A stretch of DNA of 38,379 nt from Bacilli bacterium (GTDB lineage: Bacteria > Bacillota_I > Bacilli_A > RF39 > UBA660). The notes under the pieces were generated by a model. That model was given only the letters and a program-made list of their open reading frames with translations. It made no database searches and was not told the DNA's origin. The stretch is taken from positions 1-38,379 of the forward strand of contig JAFYER010000007.1 in NCBI GenBank assembly GCA_017544165.1. Direction: 5' to 3'. The position numbers were made by a program, and so were the translations under genes. Positions 16,107 through 25,172 of this stretch are shown here, in pieces; positions within the stretch are counted from its first letter, which is position 1; each line of letters opens with the position of its first letter.

Positions 16107-16898
16107 ATGATTGATTTTTTTTTAAAACTTTCACCAGTCATTCAAGCATTAATAGCCGGTTTTTTTACTTTTTTTGTTACTGCTTTAGGCTCTTCGATAG
16201 TCTATCTTTTTAAAGGTATAAATCGAACTTTTTTAGATGGTATGCTTGGCTTTTCAGCAGGAGTTATGATAGCAGCATCTTTTTTCTCACTTTTAAATCC
16301 GGCGATTATCTTATGTGAAAAAATAAAAATGATTCCATGGCTTATGGTTGGTATAGGTTTTTTATTTGGGGGATTATTGCTATTTATTGGGGATAAAATT
16401 TTTACTAAACTTTTAAAAAAAAGAGGCAATAGCAAGATTAAACGCTCATTGATGTTAGTGATCTCGATAACAATTCATAATATTCCGGAAGGACTAGCAG
16501 TTGGGGTAGCATTTGGTTCAGTTAAATACCATATTGACGGAGCTACAATAATCGCGGCATGTATTTTAACACTTGGAATAGCTCTTCAGAATTTCCCAGA
16601 AGGATCGGCGGTTAGCCTTCCTTTGAAAAGGGAAGGATTTAGCACAAGAAAAGCGTTTATCATTGGAAGTTTAAGCGCTATTGTTGAACCAATGTCATCG
16701 GTAATCGGAGCATTAATTGTTTTAAAGGTTAGATTTCTATTACCATTTCTTTTAGCTTTTGCGGCCGGAGCAATGATCTATGTTGTTATCGAAGAAATCA
16801 TTCCTGAAAGCCAAACGAATAAATCGAAGGATTTAATGGCGCTTTTTTCCATTATGGGCTTTTTACTTATGATGATTTTAGATGTTGCTCTTGGTTAA
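16107..16898 (+). CDS. ZIP family divalent metal transporter (GufA type)
   Basis: A 263-residue polytopic protein of the ZIP family, which imports zinc and related metals. About eight membrane segments fit. The metal-site motifs are HNIPEG (His124-Gly129) in the fourth helix and QNFPEG (Asn162-Gly166) in the fifth; Gln in place of His in the second motif is normal for the GufA-like branch. The loop with SKIKRS is short, without a His-rich stretch. AGGAG precedes the ATG. No convincing promoter was seen, so it may be read from the nuclease transcript 42 bases upstream. The specific metal cannot be told from sequence. Confidence 0.92.
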   Translation: MIDFFLKLSPVIQALIAGFFTFFVTALGSSIVYLFKGINRTFLDGMLGFSAGVMIAASFFSLLNPAIILCEKIKMIPWLMVGIGFLFGGLLLFIGDKIFTKLLKKRGNSKIKRSLMLVISITIHNIPEGLAVGVAFGSVKYHIDGATIIAACILTLGIALQNFPEGSAVSLPLKREGFSTRKAFIIGSLSAIVEPMSSVIGALIVLKVRFLLPFLLAFAAGAMIYVVIEEIIPESQTNKSKDLMALFSIMGFLLMMILDVALG

Positions 16899-16932
16899 CT
16901 TGACATAATTCGACGTTTTTTTTACCGGATGC

Positions 16933-16961
16933 TTGGTAATATATATAGCAAGTGATATAAT
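16933..16961 (+). promoter_or_regulatory. Promoter of the dockerin-cohesin operon
   Basis: TTGGTA, a 17-base spacer and TATAAT with extended TG (TGATATAAT), 25 bases before the ATG at 16987. Confidence 0.72.
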
Positions 16962-16986
16962 AATTATGATAGAAAGGAGGATGAAT

Positions 16987-18936
16987 ATGTGTAAAGTAAA
17001 TAAAATTTTATTTACATTATTTGTCTTCCTTTTTTTGACTTTTAATGTTAACGCGGAAACCATAATTAAAGTTAGAGTTACTTATAGCGATGTTAATATG
17101 CGTAGTGGTCCTGGAACTAGCTATAGTATTGTAAAAAAAGTTGCTGTAAATGCCTCATATAACATGGCAAGTCAGACTAAGATTGCTGATGAGGGAGGAT
17201 GTTCTGATGGATGGTATGAAGTTTACTATAATGATACGGATGTAGGTTATATATGTTCAAGTTATGCTGTTTTGGATAGTTATGAAATTGCTAATGAAGT
17301 TGCGACAACTGAATGTGAAATTGATTTATCCGGTAAAGGCTTTCCTCAAAGTTACTGGACAGGATTATGTAATTTAAAAAATCGTTTTCCTAACTGGAAT
17401 TTTGTTGCGGACAAAACTAATCTTGATTTTCCAACAGCTGTTTCAAAGGAATCTGTTGGGAAAATGTCATTAATTCAAACACCAAATGAAGGCTTTTTAT
17501 CAACAAGTAGTGATTCATACGATTATTTAACCGATACTTTTATAGTCAAGGAGGGAAGTAATTGGTATTCTGCTAATCAGGCAGTAGTAGCTTATTACAT
17601 GGATCCTCGTAACTTTTTTGATGAATCTTCAATTTTTATGTTTGAAAAATTATCTTTTGATAGTGGCTATCAAACAGTAGAGGCTATTCAAAGCGTTTTA
17701 GATGGAAGAGATATCAATGAACACGCACAAACAATTTATTCTGCAGCCGAAGAGTTTAATGTCAATGCCATTTATTTGGCTAGTAGAATTCGCCAAGAAA
17801 CAGGCGGTAGTTATAGTGGTTATGCATTAGGTGGCTATTCTGTAACAAATGATGAAGGCGTATTTTTCGAACATATTTATAATCCATACAACATAGGTGC
17901 TTACACTGGTGTTGGAGATGGCCTTGTTTGGGCTGCTACTGGTACTTATTATTTAAAACCTTGGATTACGATTCCGATTGCTATTCGTGGTGGTGCCTCT
18001 TTTATATCTTCCTCATATATTGGCCAAGGCCAAGATACAAGTTATTATCAAAAATTCAATACGGGTTCTTATTCAACAGCTTCAGCATATTCTCATCAAT
18101 ATATGACAAATATTCGGGGAGCAGCTTCAGAAGCCTCAATCACATATAATGGCTATGCTGATATGGACATACTTGATAATACCAGTTTTACATTTGTAAT
18201 ACCAGTTTATGACAATATGGCAAGTAGTAGTTATGAACTTCCTAATATTGGTAATCCTAACAATCATTTAAAAAATATTTCAATAAATGATAAAACAATA
18301 AATAATTTTAGCCATGATAATTATGAGTATACTTATTATACGTCAAGTGCAGTTAATAAAGTAAAAATAAGTGCTACTACTATTAATTCGTCGGCTACAG
18401 TTCAAGGAACAGGAGATATATCACTTACTAGTGATGAAACAGTTGCAACACTAACTGTCACTGCCCAAAATGGTTTAGTTCAAAAATATACAATTAAAAT
18501 TATCAAAACGGATGGTATTGATATTTCTGTCAAAGATATTGTTGATAATATGGAAATCACTGTAAATGATAATTTAATGACTTTTGGTGTCGGGATTGAT
18601 GTTGCTAAAATAACTTCTCTTGTTCATTCAATATCTGCTACTGCGGAAGTTACTGTGTCAAATAAAAATCAAGGCATTCTTGTAACCGGTGATGTCATTA
18701 CTATTAAAAATGGGACGGAATCTTTAAGCTATAATGCTGTAATAAAGGGTGACCCAACTGGTGATGGTAATATTAATATACAAGATTTACTTAGACTTCA
18801 AAAATATATTTTAGGTTATGTTTCATTAGAGGGGAGTTATTTAAAAGCTTGTGATACCAATCAAGATGGGGTAGTAAATATCGTTGATTTACTTAGAATT
18901 CAAAAACATATTTTAGGATATGTAACGATAAGTTAA
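16987..18936 (+). CDS. Secreted SH3-glucosaminidase autolysin ending in a type I dockerin
   Basis: A 649-residue exported peptidoglycan hydrolase. Domains in order: signal peptide (cut after VNA, ~residue 22); bacterial SH3 (~25-95, with VNMRSGPGTSYS); a LytD/GH73-type glucosaminidase (~140-400), with probable catalytic Glu271 in RIRQETGGSYS, followed by GGYSV and a FEHIYNPYNIG loop; a cadherin-like beta-sandwich (~425-510); and a dockerin (588-649). The dockerin has two calcium loops, GDPTGDGNINIQD (from Gly588) and DTNQDGVVNIVD (from Asp623), each followed by LLR-x-QK-x-ILGY. The start at 16987 is set by AAAGGAGG six bases upstream; the ATG at 16981 is too close to it. It is operonic with the cohesin gene 14 bases downstream, its probable receptor. 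Confidence 0.92.
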   Translation: MCKVNKILFTLFVFLFLTFNVNAETIIKVRVTYSDVNMRSGPGTSYSIVKKVAVNASYNMASQTKIADEGGCSDGWYEVYYNDTDVGYICSSYAVLDSYEIANEVATTECEIDLSGKGFPQSYWTGLCNLKNRFPNWNFVADKTNLDFPTAVSKESVGKMSLIQTPNEGFLSTSSDSYDYLTDTFIVKEGSNWYSANQAVVAYYMDPRNFFDESSIFMFEKLSFDSGYQTVEAIQSVLDGRDINEHAQTIYSAAEEFNVNAIYLASRIRQETGGSYSGYALGGYSVTNDEGVFFEHIYNPYNIGAYTGVGDGLVWAATGTYYLKPWITIPIAIRGGASFISSSYIGQGQDTSYYQKFNTGSYSTASAYSHQYMTNIRGAASEASITYNGYADMDILDNTSFTFVIPVYDNMASSSYELPNIGNPNNHLKNISINDKTINNFSHDNYEYTYYTSSAVNKVKISATTINSSATVQGTGDISLTSDETVATLTVTAQNGLVQKYTIKIIKTDGIDISVKDIVDNMEITVNDNLMTFGVGIDVAKITSLVHSISATAEVTVSNKNQGILVTGDVITIKNGTESLSYNAVIKGDPTGDGNINIQDLLRLQKYILGYVSLEGSYLKACDTNQDGVVNIVDLLRIQKHILGYVTIS

Positions 18937-18950
18937 AAAGGAGTGAAAGA

Positions 18951-20351
18951 ATGAAAAAATTATTATCTAAAACACTATTATTAGTCTTGCCATTTTTGTT
19001 TATGCAAAATGTGCATGCAGCCAGTGCTACAATTGCGGTTTCCTCAAGTGCTAATCAAATAATTGTCGGAAATAATGTAGTAGTTTATGTAACTATTTCT
19101 TCAGCATCACCATTAGGCTCATGGGAATATACCTTAAACTATGATAATTCAGTATTTAAATTAGTATCTTCAGATGTCGATTTACATTATGCATCATATG
19201 CTAGCAACGATAATACTAAATCAGTTACTTATAAATATACCTTTACAGCTTTAAGAAGTGGTAGTTCAAAATTTTATATTGATTCTTCAGCGGTAATAGG
19301 TTGGGATGAATCATATTATTCTACAACTGATGGCAGTAAAGTGGTAAGTGCCATAACATATGCCGAATATCAAGCAAGTTTATCAACAAATAATAATCTT
19401 GATCGTATTGAAATTGATGGTTATGAAATTACACCAGAATTTGATAAAGATACTTTAGAATATAGTGTAAAAGTTAACGAAGATGAAACGCTTATTAATG
19501 TTGCTGCATATGCTGAAGATTATCGGGCAACGGTAACTGGTGATGGAGAAATTGAAGTATCAGCTGGTAACAATGTTGTCAATATTGTCGTAATTGCTCA
19601 AAATGGTAGTGAAAAAACTTATAAACTTACTATCGAAGTCATTGATAAAGATCCAATAGAAGTTAAAATAGATAATAAAAACTATACAGTTGTTAAAATT
19701 GCTAGTAATTTAACAAAACCAAAGAGTTATGTCGAAAAGACTATTACTATCGATGAAAAAGAAATTCCTGCTTTTTATAGCGAAATAACTGAATATACAC
19801 TTGTGGGTTTAAAGGATGAAAAAGGGGAAATTGGTTTATACATTTATGAAGATGGTAAATATACTAAATATATTGAACTTAGTTTTGGAAATATAACAAT
19901 TTATCCACTTCCAATGAATGAAAAAATGAATAATTACCAAAAATATAACATTAAGATTCAAAAAAATGATATTGAATGCTTAGCTACTAACTCATCATCA
20001 AGATATAAACTAATTTATGGAATGAATGTTGAAACAAAAGAAAAAGGTTTATTTATTTATGATAGTAAAGATAATACAATAATGAAGTATGATGCAGATA
20101 GTTTTGCAGTTATAAATGATAAATTAAAAAAAGTCACTTATGTAGCAATTGCTTTCGGAGTTACAACATTTGTTTCATTAATTACTCTTATTATTGCTAG
20201 CAGCAAGAAAAAAGGTAATAAAAAGATTGAAAAAGTAGATAATAAACCAAAAGAAAAAGATAAAAATAAAGAAGTTGAAGCAAAAGAAGAGCAAGAAGAA
20301 GTCTATGATATTTTTGCGGATGATCATAAAAAAAAGAAAAAAAAGAAATAA
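18951..20351 (+). CDS. Membrane-anchored single-cohesin protein
   Basis: A 466-residue exported protein. A signal peptide (to ~residue 24) is followed by a cohesin-like domain (~25-140; key strands VVVYVTISS, WEYTLNYDNSVFKLV and a late SKFYIDSSAVIGW), a cadherin-like beta-sandwich (~150-232; DRIEIDGYEITPEF to YKLTIEV), an unknown strand-rich domain (~235-385), a membrane helix (~396-416) and a Lys/Glu-rich cytoplasmic tail. Cohesins bind dockerins; the gene before it encodes a dockerin enzyme, so this is probably its membrane receptor. Having only one cohesin and a transmembrane anchor makes it unlike cellulosomal scaffoldins. AAGGAG precedes the ATG. The cohesin call rests on pattern, with moderate to good confidence. 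Confidence 0.82.
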   Translation: MKKLLSKTLLLVLPFLFMQNVHAASATIAVSSSANQIIVGNNVVVYVTISSASPLGSWEYTLNYDNSVFKLVSSDVDLHYASYASNDNTKSVTYKYTFTALRSGSSKFYIDSSAVIGWDESYYSTTDGSKVVSAITYAEYQASLSTNNNLDRIEIDGYEITPEFDKDTLEYSVKVNEDETLINVAAYAEDYRATVTGDGEIEVSAGNNVVNIVVIAQNGSEKTYKLTIEVIDKDPIEVKIDNKNYTVVKIASNLTKPKSYVEKTITIDEKEIPAFYSEITEYTLVGLKDEKGEIGLYIYEDGKYTKYIELSFGNITIYPLPMNEKMNNYQKYNIKIQKNDIECLATNSSSRYKLIYGMNVETKEKGLFIYDSKDNTIMKYDADSFAVINDKLKKVTYVAIAFGVTTFVSLITLIIASSKKKGNKKIEKVDNKPKEKDKNKEVEAKEEQEEVYDIFADDHKKKKKKK

Positions 20352-20375
20352 TCAGCCTTAGGGGTTGATTTTTTT
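20350..20375 (+). terminator. Terminator after the cohesin gene
   Basis: AATCAGCC pairs with GGTTGATT (one G-T pair) around a five-base loop, followed by T7. Confidence 0.82.
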
Positions 20376-20381
20376 ATTTGT

Positions 20382-20412
20382 TTGCTGTAAGTTGTAATTA
20401 CAACGATATTAT
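20382..20412 (+). promoter_or_regulatory. Promoter with 19-bp spacer centred on a perfect palindrome
   Basis: TTGCTG (20382-20387) and TATTAT (20407-20412) are 19 bases apart. The perfect 14-base palindrome GTTGTAATTACAAC (20391-20404) fills the spacer almost centrally. A long spacer with a central dyad is the layout of MerR-family-activated promoters. Simple repression by another dimeric regulator is also possible. It drives the NBD-FtsX ABC operon. Confidence 0.6.
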
Positions 20413-20430
20413 GGAGGAAAGGATTTATTT

Positions 20431-22653
20431 ATGAAAAATACACCATTATTAAAACTAAAAAATGTCAGTAAATTCTATTATAACAAAGGAGTTGTCGCTA
20501 GTGGTTTTTCCAAAGTTTCTCTAGAGTTTAACCTTGGAGAATTTGCGGTAATCACTGGTGAAAGTGGTTCAGGTAAATCGACTCTTTTAAATGTGCTTTC
20601 CGGTCTTGATTCTTATGAAGAAGGTGAAATGTACATTAATGGAAAGGAAACAAGCCATTATAGTGAGGAAGACTTTGAAAACTATCGTAAAACTTATATT
20701 GGAAATATATTTCAAAGTTTCAACTTAGTAGGTAGTTATACCGTTTATCAAAATATCGAATTAGTTCTTTTGCTAAATGGTTATAACAAAAGTAGTATTA
20801 AAACAAAAATAATTGAATTAATAAAAAAAGTTGATTTATATAAGTATCGTAATACCAAAGTATCTCGCCTTTCTGGTGGCCAAAAGCAAAGAGTAGCAAT
20901 TGCTAGAGCTCTTGCTAAAGAAACACCTATTATTATTGCTGATGAGCCTACTGGTAATCTCGATAGTAAGAGTGCCAAAAGTGTTATTAAATTACTATCC
21001 GAAATTGCTAAAGATAAACTAGTAGTTATTGTTACTCATAACTATGATCAAGTTGAAGAATATGCCACTAGAAAGATTGAAATGCATGATGGCAAAGTAA
21101 GAGAGGATATCGACTTAAAAGCATACAAATCAAAAGAACCTGAATTGAAAGAATATAATAATATTACTTTCTTTAATAAAATAAGAATTGGCATTCGTAA
21201 TACATTTAATATTGTACCAAAATTTGTTTTGACATTTATTGTCTTCCTTTTCGTCGTAGTAGCTTTTCTAGGAGAATATTCCGGTTTTAGACAAGCTGAA
21301 TATGAAGAAAAAAAGGGTGGATATAGTGATTATTTTCAAAATATTGATGATAAAAGAATTGTAATAAAAAAGAAGGATAAATCTTACTTTACTGATACTG
21401 ATTATGAAAGTATTAAAAAAATCGAGAATATAGATTATATTGTCAAAGATGATGCTATTTTAGATACTGAATATCTAGTTGTAAGTGGCAATTACAATTT
21501 TTATGGCAATATAGCAGGTAATAATAAAATAACTAAAGTAGATAAAGGAAGACTCCCCAAAGAAGATAATGAAATAGTCATTCAAGGACCTAAATATGAT
21601 TATTATTTAGGTCAAATGGCTAATGAAATATTAGATTCATCATTTGAATTACAAACTATCTTTGATACAAAAATAAAAGATAATCTAAAAGTAGTTGGAA
21701 TTATTTATAATGATGATTATTCTGGCTATATTCATAAGTTTTATGTTGCGGATGCTATTTTAAAAGAAATTCGCACGAGTACAAACGAACAGTATTCGAA
21801 GATGATTGTTACTATTAATGATAAAAAGTATGAAATAGGTCAGTATGACGCATATATGCGCATTACGCCAAATAAAGCAGTTCAAAAAGGTGAAGCAATC
21901 ATGTCTTATGATTTAAACTACTTATGTAAATACGATTGGTGTGGTAATAGCGTTATCAAGGTGGATGTGGAAAATCTTTATTATAAGGATAGTAAGGAAC
22001 TAAAAGTTACCTACTTATATACAAAATATACCTTTAAAAATTTACTCGAAGGCGTTTATGATGAATATAACCCACGAATCTATATTTCGGAAGAGGATTA
22101 TAATGATCTTTATAATAAAGAACCATATCAAAGTAGCATTTTTGTTAAAGATGTTAAGAAGATATATGATGCTCAAAAAGCATTAAACTCTAAAGGATAT
22201 AGTACTTTAGTGATTAAGGATACGCTTAATAATGAAGCAGCTGAAGTTTTAAAAGTAATTAATATTTTTAAGATTATTTTAACAACAGTATTGTTTGTAG
22301 TATTATTCTTCATTGCATATTTTGTTATCCGTTTAATCCAAAAATCAAAGAATGTTTATTATTCGACAGTTAGAATCTTAGGTGGTAGTAAAAGAGTAAT
22401 TCGTGATTTTATTAGTATTGAATTATTAACTGATTTTAATATGGCTTTTTTAATAACGGTTTTCTTTGTTATTTTGAATAAAAATAATATTATTAAAAGT
22501 AATTTTATTAGTGATATTACATCATATCTAACACTAAAAGATTTTATTATAATTTATATTATTTTAACAGTAATGAGTTATTTTATTTCTCTAAGATATG
22601 CTCGGAAACTATTTAAGTCCTCAGCGATGAAGACATATAATGAGGAGGTTTAA
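20431..22653 (+). CDS. ABC transporter, fused ATPase and FtsX-type permease (subunit 1)
   Basis: A 740-residue protein of the MacB/LolD-FtsX mechanotransmission class. The N-terminal ATPase (~1-225) has Walker A GESGSGKS (43-50), Q-loop IFQSFNLV, signature LSGGQKQR and IIIADEPTGNLDS. A first membrane helix follows at ~267-285, then a ~320-residue extracytoplasmic domain containing GRLPKEDNEIVI, and three C-terminal membrane helices (~610-735). In Firmicutes such pairs export or sense peptides and antibiotics; the substrate here is unknown. AGGAAAGG precedes the ATG. The next gene, of the same build, starts two bases after the stop, so the two very likely form a heterodimer. Confidence 0.9.
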   Translation: MKNTPLLKLKNVSKFYYNKGVVASGFSKVSLEFNLGEFAVITGESGSGKSTLLNVLSGLDSYEEGEMYINGKETSHYSEEDFENYRKTYIGNIFQSFNLVGSYTVYQNIELVLLLNGYNKSSIKTKIIELIKKVDLYKYRNTKVSRLSGGQKQRVAIARALAKETPIIIADEPTGNLDSKSAKSVIKLLSEIAKDKLVVIVTHNYDQVEEYATRKIEMHDGKVREDIDLKAYKSKEPELKEYNNITFFNKIRIGIRNTFNIVPKFVLTFIVFLFVVVAFLGEYSGFRQAEYEEKKGGYSDYFQNIDDKRIVIKKKDKSYFTDTDYESIKKIENIDYIVKDDAILDTEYLVVSGNYNFYGNIAGNNKITKVDKGRLPKEDNEIVIQGPKYDYYLGQMANEILDSSFELQTIFDTKIKDNLKVVGIIYNDDYSGYIHKFYVADAILKEIRTSTNEQYSKMIVTINDKKYEIGQYDAYMRITPNKAVQKGEAIMSYDLNYLCKYDWCGNSVIKVDVENLYYKDSKELKVTYLYTKYTFKNLLEGVYDEYNPRIYISEEDYNDLYNKEPYQSSIFVKDVKKIYDAQKALNSKGYSTLVIKDTLNNEAAEVLKVINIFKIILTTVLFVVLFFIAYFVIRLIQKSKNVYYSTVRILGGSKRVIRDFISIELLTDFNMAFLITVFFVILNKNNIIKSNFISDITSYLTLKDFIIIYIILTVMSYFISLRYARKLFKSSAMKTYNEEV

Positions 22654-22654
22654 A

Positions 22655-25093
22655 ATGATAAAACTTGAAAATGTAAATAAATACTTTAATCATCATAAGA
22701 AAAACGAAATACATGTTATTAACAATACTTCATTAGACCTTCCGGAAAAAGGTTTAGTAGCTCTTTTAGGACCATCGGGGTGTGGTAAAACAACCCTTTT
22801 AAATGTAGTTGGCGGTCTTGATAAAGTTAAAAGTGGTAAGATTTATGTCAATGGTAAAAGAATTACCAAAAGAACGATGCATTATGTCGATAAAGTACGT
22901 AATTTAAACGTTGGTTATATCTTCCAAAACTATTATTTAGTGGATAATATGAGTGTTTATGATAACGTTGCTTTATCACTTAAAATGATTGGCATCAAAG
23001 ATAAAGAAGAAATCCGCAAAAGAGTTAGTTTTATTTTAGAAACAATGGGTATTTATCTGTATCGCAATCGTCCTGCGAATATGCTTTCTGGTGGAGAAAG
23101 ACAAAGAGTTGGGATTGCAAGAGCAATTGTTAAAAATCCAAATATTATTATTGCTGATGAACCAACTGGTAATCTAGATTCGGGAAATACCATTGAAATA
23201 ATGAATATTATTAAATCTATTTCTAAAGAGAGATTAGTTATTTTAGTAACTCATGAAAATGACTTAGCAAAGTTTTATGCAGACCGTATTTTAGAAATCG
23301 AAGATGGCGTTATTACTAAAGATTATATTAATAAAAATAATGAAAATCTTGATTATCGTCAAGATAATAAGTTCTATCTAAAAGATTTTAAACATATTTC
23401 TCACTTTGAAAATGAAGATAATGAAATTAATATTTATAATGATTTAAAAAATGATATAAAACTGCAAATAGTTGTTAAGGATAATAATATTTATATCAAA
23501 GGTGGTAAAAATCAAAAAATAGAAGTAGTAGATAATGATTCTAATATTGAGTTTATCAATGATCATTATAAACAAATTGATAAATCTGTTTATGAAAAAT
23601 ATGAATTTGCTTTTAGTAAAATAATTGATGAAACAAAAAAGAAAAGATATAGTTCAATATTAAATCCTTTTACGCTTATTATTAATGGTTTTAAAAAATT
23701 ACTAGATTATTCATTCATAAAGAAAATATTATTACTTGGTTTCTTGGGATCAGGTGCTTTTGTTACATATGCTGTATCTAATGCCTTTGGTATTACGAGA
23801 ATTGAAGATAAATACTTCGTTAGTCAACCAAAAGAGTATTATAAAGTTTCAACTGGAATGTTAAAATACGATGATTATTTACGTTATGAAAAAATAGAAA
23901 GTGTTGATTATTTAATCCCTGGTAAAGGTGAAGTAACACTTCAGATGCCAGTCGATGATTTTTATCAAAGCTATGGTAGATCAATTGGTTTTTCTGGTGT
24001 TCTTATTAGTAACAAATATTTAAAAGAAGAAGATCTTACCGAAGGAAGACTACCGGAAAATGATTATGAAATAGTTTTAGATGAACTTGTTTTAAATAAT
24101 CTTGTTAAAAAACATACTAAAAATGTTGGTATAATTAAAAATAAAGACTTTATTGGAAGAACTGTCAAAATTAATAATATGCCTGATTTTAAAATCGTGG
24201 GTATTGCTTCCCTTACTAACAGAGGTATCTATACATCAGAAAAGTTATTTATTAATATGCTTGCTAATACTAAAGATAACGATGATGAAGATTATTACTA
24301 TTATGAAAAACTGACTATGGAAGAGGAAACCATTAATTTCTTAGATTATAATTTGGTAGAGAATATTAATCTAAAAAAGGGAAGACTACCAGAAAATGAT
24401 TATGAAGTTATTTTACCTATCTCTAAAGAGGGAGAATATACTTTAAATAAACAAATAAAAGAAAAAATAAACGATACTAAATTAACGGTCGTAGGATTTT
24501 ACGATAATAATAATGTATCTAGTTATTTAGTAAATAGTAATACTATTAAGATAAATCTAATTACCACTTCGAAAAATATTATTGTTATGCCAAAAGACGA
24601 AAATAGAATTATTGATGATTTTAATAATGAAAATCTCAACATTATTTCCACATATGATGAAGCAAAGCAAGCTTATCAAAATGAACGAAAAGCAATTATT
24701 AAAGCTGGTATGACAGTATGTATAATAATCCTTGGTATTTCTTTCGTCGAAATCTATTTGATGATTAGAGCATCATTCTTATCAAGAATTAAAGAAATTG
24801 GTATTTATCGAGCTATCGGTGTTAAACGAATTGATATTTATAAGATGTTTTTTGGTGAGATTTTTGCTATTACGACAATAGCATGTGTACCAGGCTCATT
24901 ATTTACAAGTTATGCTCTTCATAGTTTAAATGTTATATCTTACTTTGCTGAAAACTATATGGTTAATCTATTTACAATCATTTTAAGTATTATTTTAATA
25001 TATGCTTTTAACTTATTTGTAGGATTATTACCAGTTATTATGGTCGTTAAAGATCCACCAGCTAAGATACTAGCAAGAAAAGATATTGATTAA
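22655..25093 (+). CDS. ABC transporter, fused ATPase and FtsX-type permease (subunit 2)
   Basis: The partner of the preceding subunit, 812 residues. The ATPase (~1-225) has GPSGCGKTT (39-47), LSGGERQR and IIIADEPTGNLDS. A longer ~130-residue cytoplasmic linker precedes the first membrane helix (~365-380). The extracytoplasmic domain contains the phrase GRLPENDYE twice, about 110-120 residues apart, so it is probably internally duplicated. Three C-terminal membrane helices follow (~685-800), with the FtsX-type KEIGIYRAIGVKRIDIY. I start at 22655 because GAGGAGG lies six bases upstream; an in-frame ATG at 22640 overlaps the previous gene and has no ribosome site. Confidence 0.9.
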   Translation: MIKLENVNKYFNHHKKNEIHVINNTSLDLPEKGLVALLGPSGCGKTTLLNVVGGLDKVKSGKIYVNGKRITKRTMHYVDKVRNLNVGYIFQNYYLVDNMSVYDNVALSLKMIGIKDKEEIRKRVSFILETMGIYLYRNRPANMLSGGERQRVGIARAIVKNPNIIIADEPTGNLDSGNTIEIMNIIKSISKERLVILVTHENDLAKFYADRILEIEDGVITKDYINKNNENLDYRQDNKFYLKDFKHISHFENEDNEINIYNDLKNDIKLQIVVKDNNIYIKGGKNQKIEVVDNDSNIEFINDHYKQIDKSVYEKYEFAFSKIIDETKKKRYSSILNPFTLIINGFKKLLDYSFIKKILLLGFLGSGAFVTYAVSNAFGITRIEDKYFVSQPKEYYKVSTGMLKYDDYLRYEKIESVDYLIPGKGEVTLQMPVDDFYQSYGRSIGFSGVLISNKYLKEEDLTEGRLPENDYEIVLDELVLNNLVKKHTKNVGIIKNKDFIGRTVKINNMPDFKIVGIASLTNRGIYTSEKLFINMLANTKDNDDEDYYYYEKLTMEEETINFLDYNLVENINLKKGRLPENDYEVILPISKEGEYTLNKQIKEKINDTKLTVVGFYDNNNVSSYLVNSNTIKINLITTSKNIIVMPKDENRIIDDFNNENLNIISTYDEAKQAYQNERKAIIKAGMTVCIIILGISFVEIYLMIRASFLSRIKEIGIYRAIGVKRIDIYKMFFGEIFAITTIACVPGSLFTSYALHSLNVISYFAENYMVNLFTIILSIILIYAFNLFVGLLPVIMVVKDPPAKILARKDID

Positions 25094-25099
25094 TTGTCA

Positions 25100-25131
25100 A
25101 ATCAAGTGTCAAATAGATGCTTGATTTTTTT
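25100..25131 (+). terminator. Terminator after the FtsX-type ABC operon
   Basis: AATCAAG pairs with CTTGATT across a 13-base loop and is followed by T runs. Confidence 0.75.
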
Positions 25132-25172
25132 ATTTATTTACTTTTGTTAGGTATAATGGTTATGGAGGATGT

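Noticed and set aside
16900-16905. TTGACA just after the ZIP gene as a -35
   Set aside because: No -10 lies 16-18 bases downstream; the TTGGTA/TATAAT pair further on fits better.
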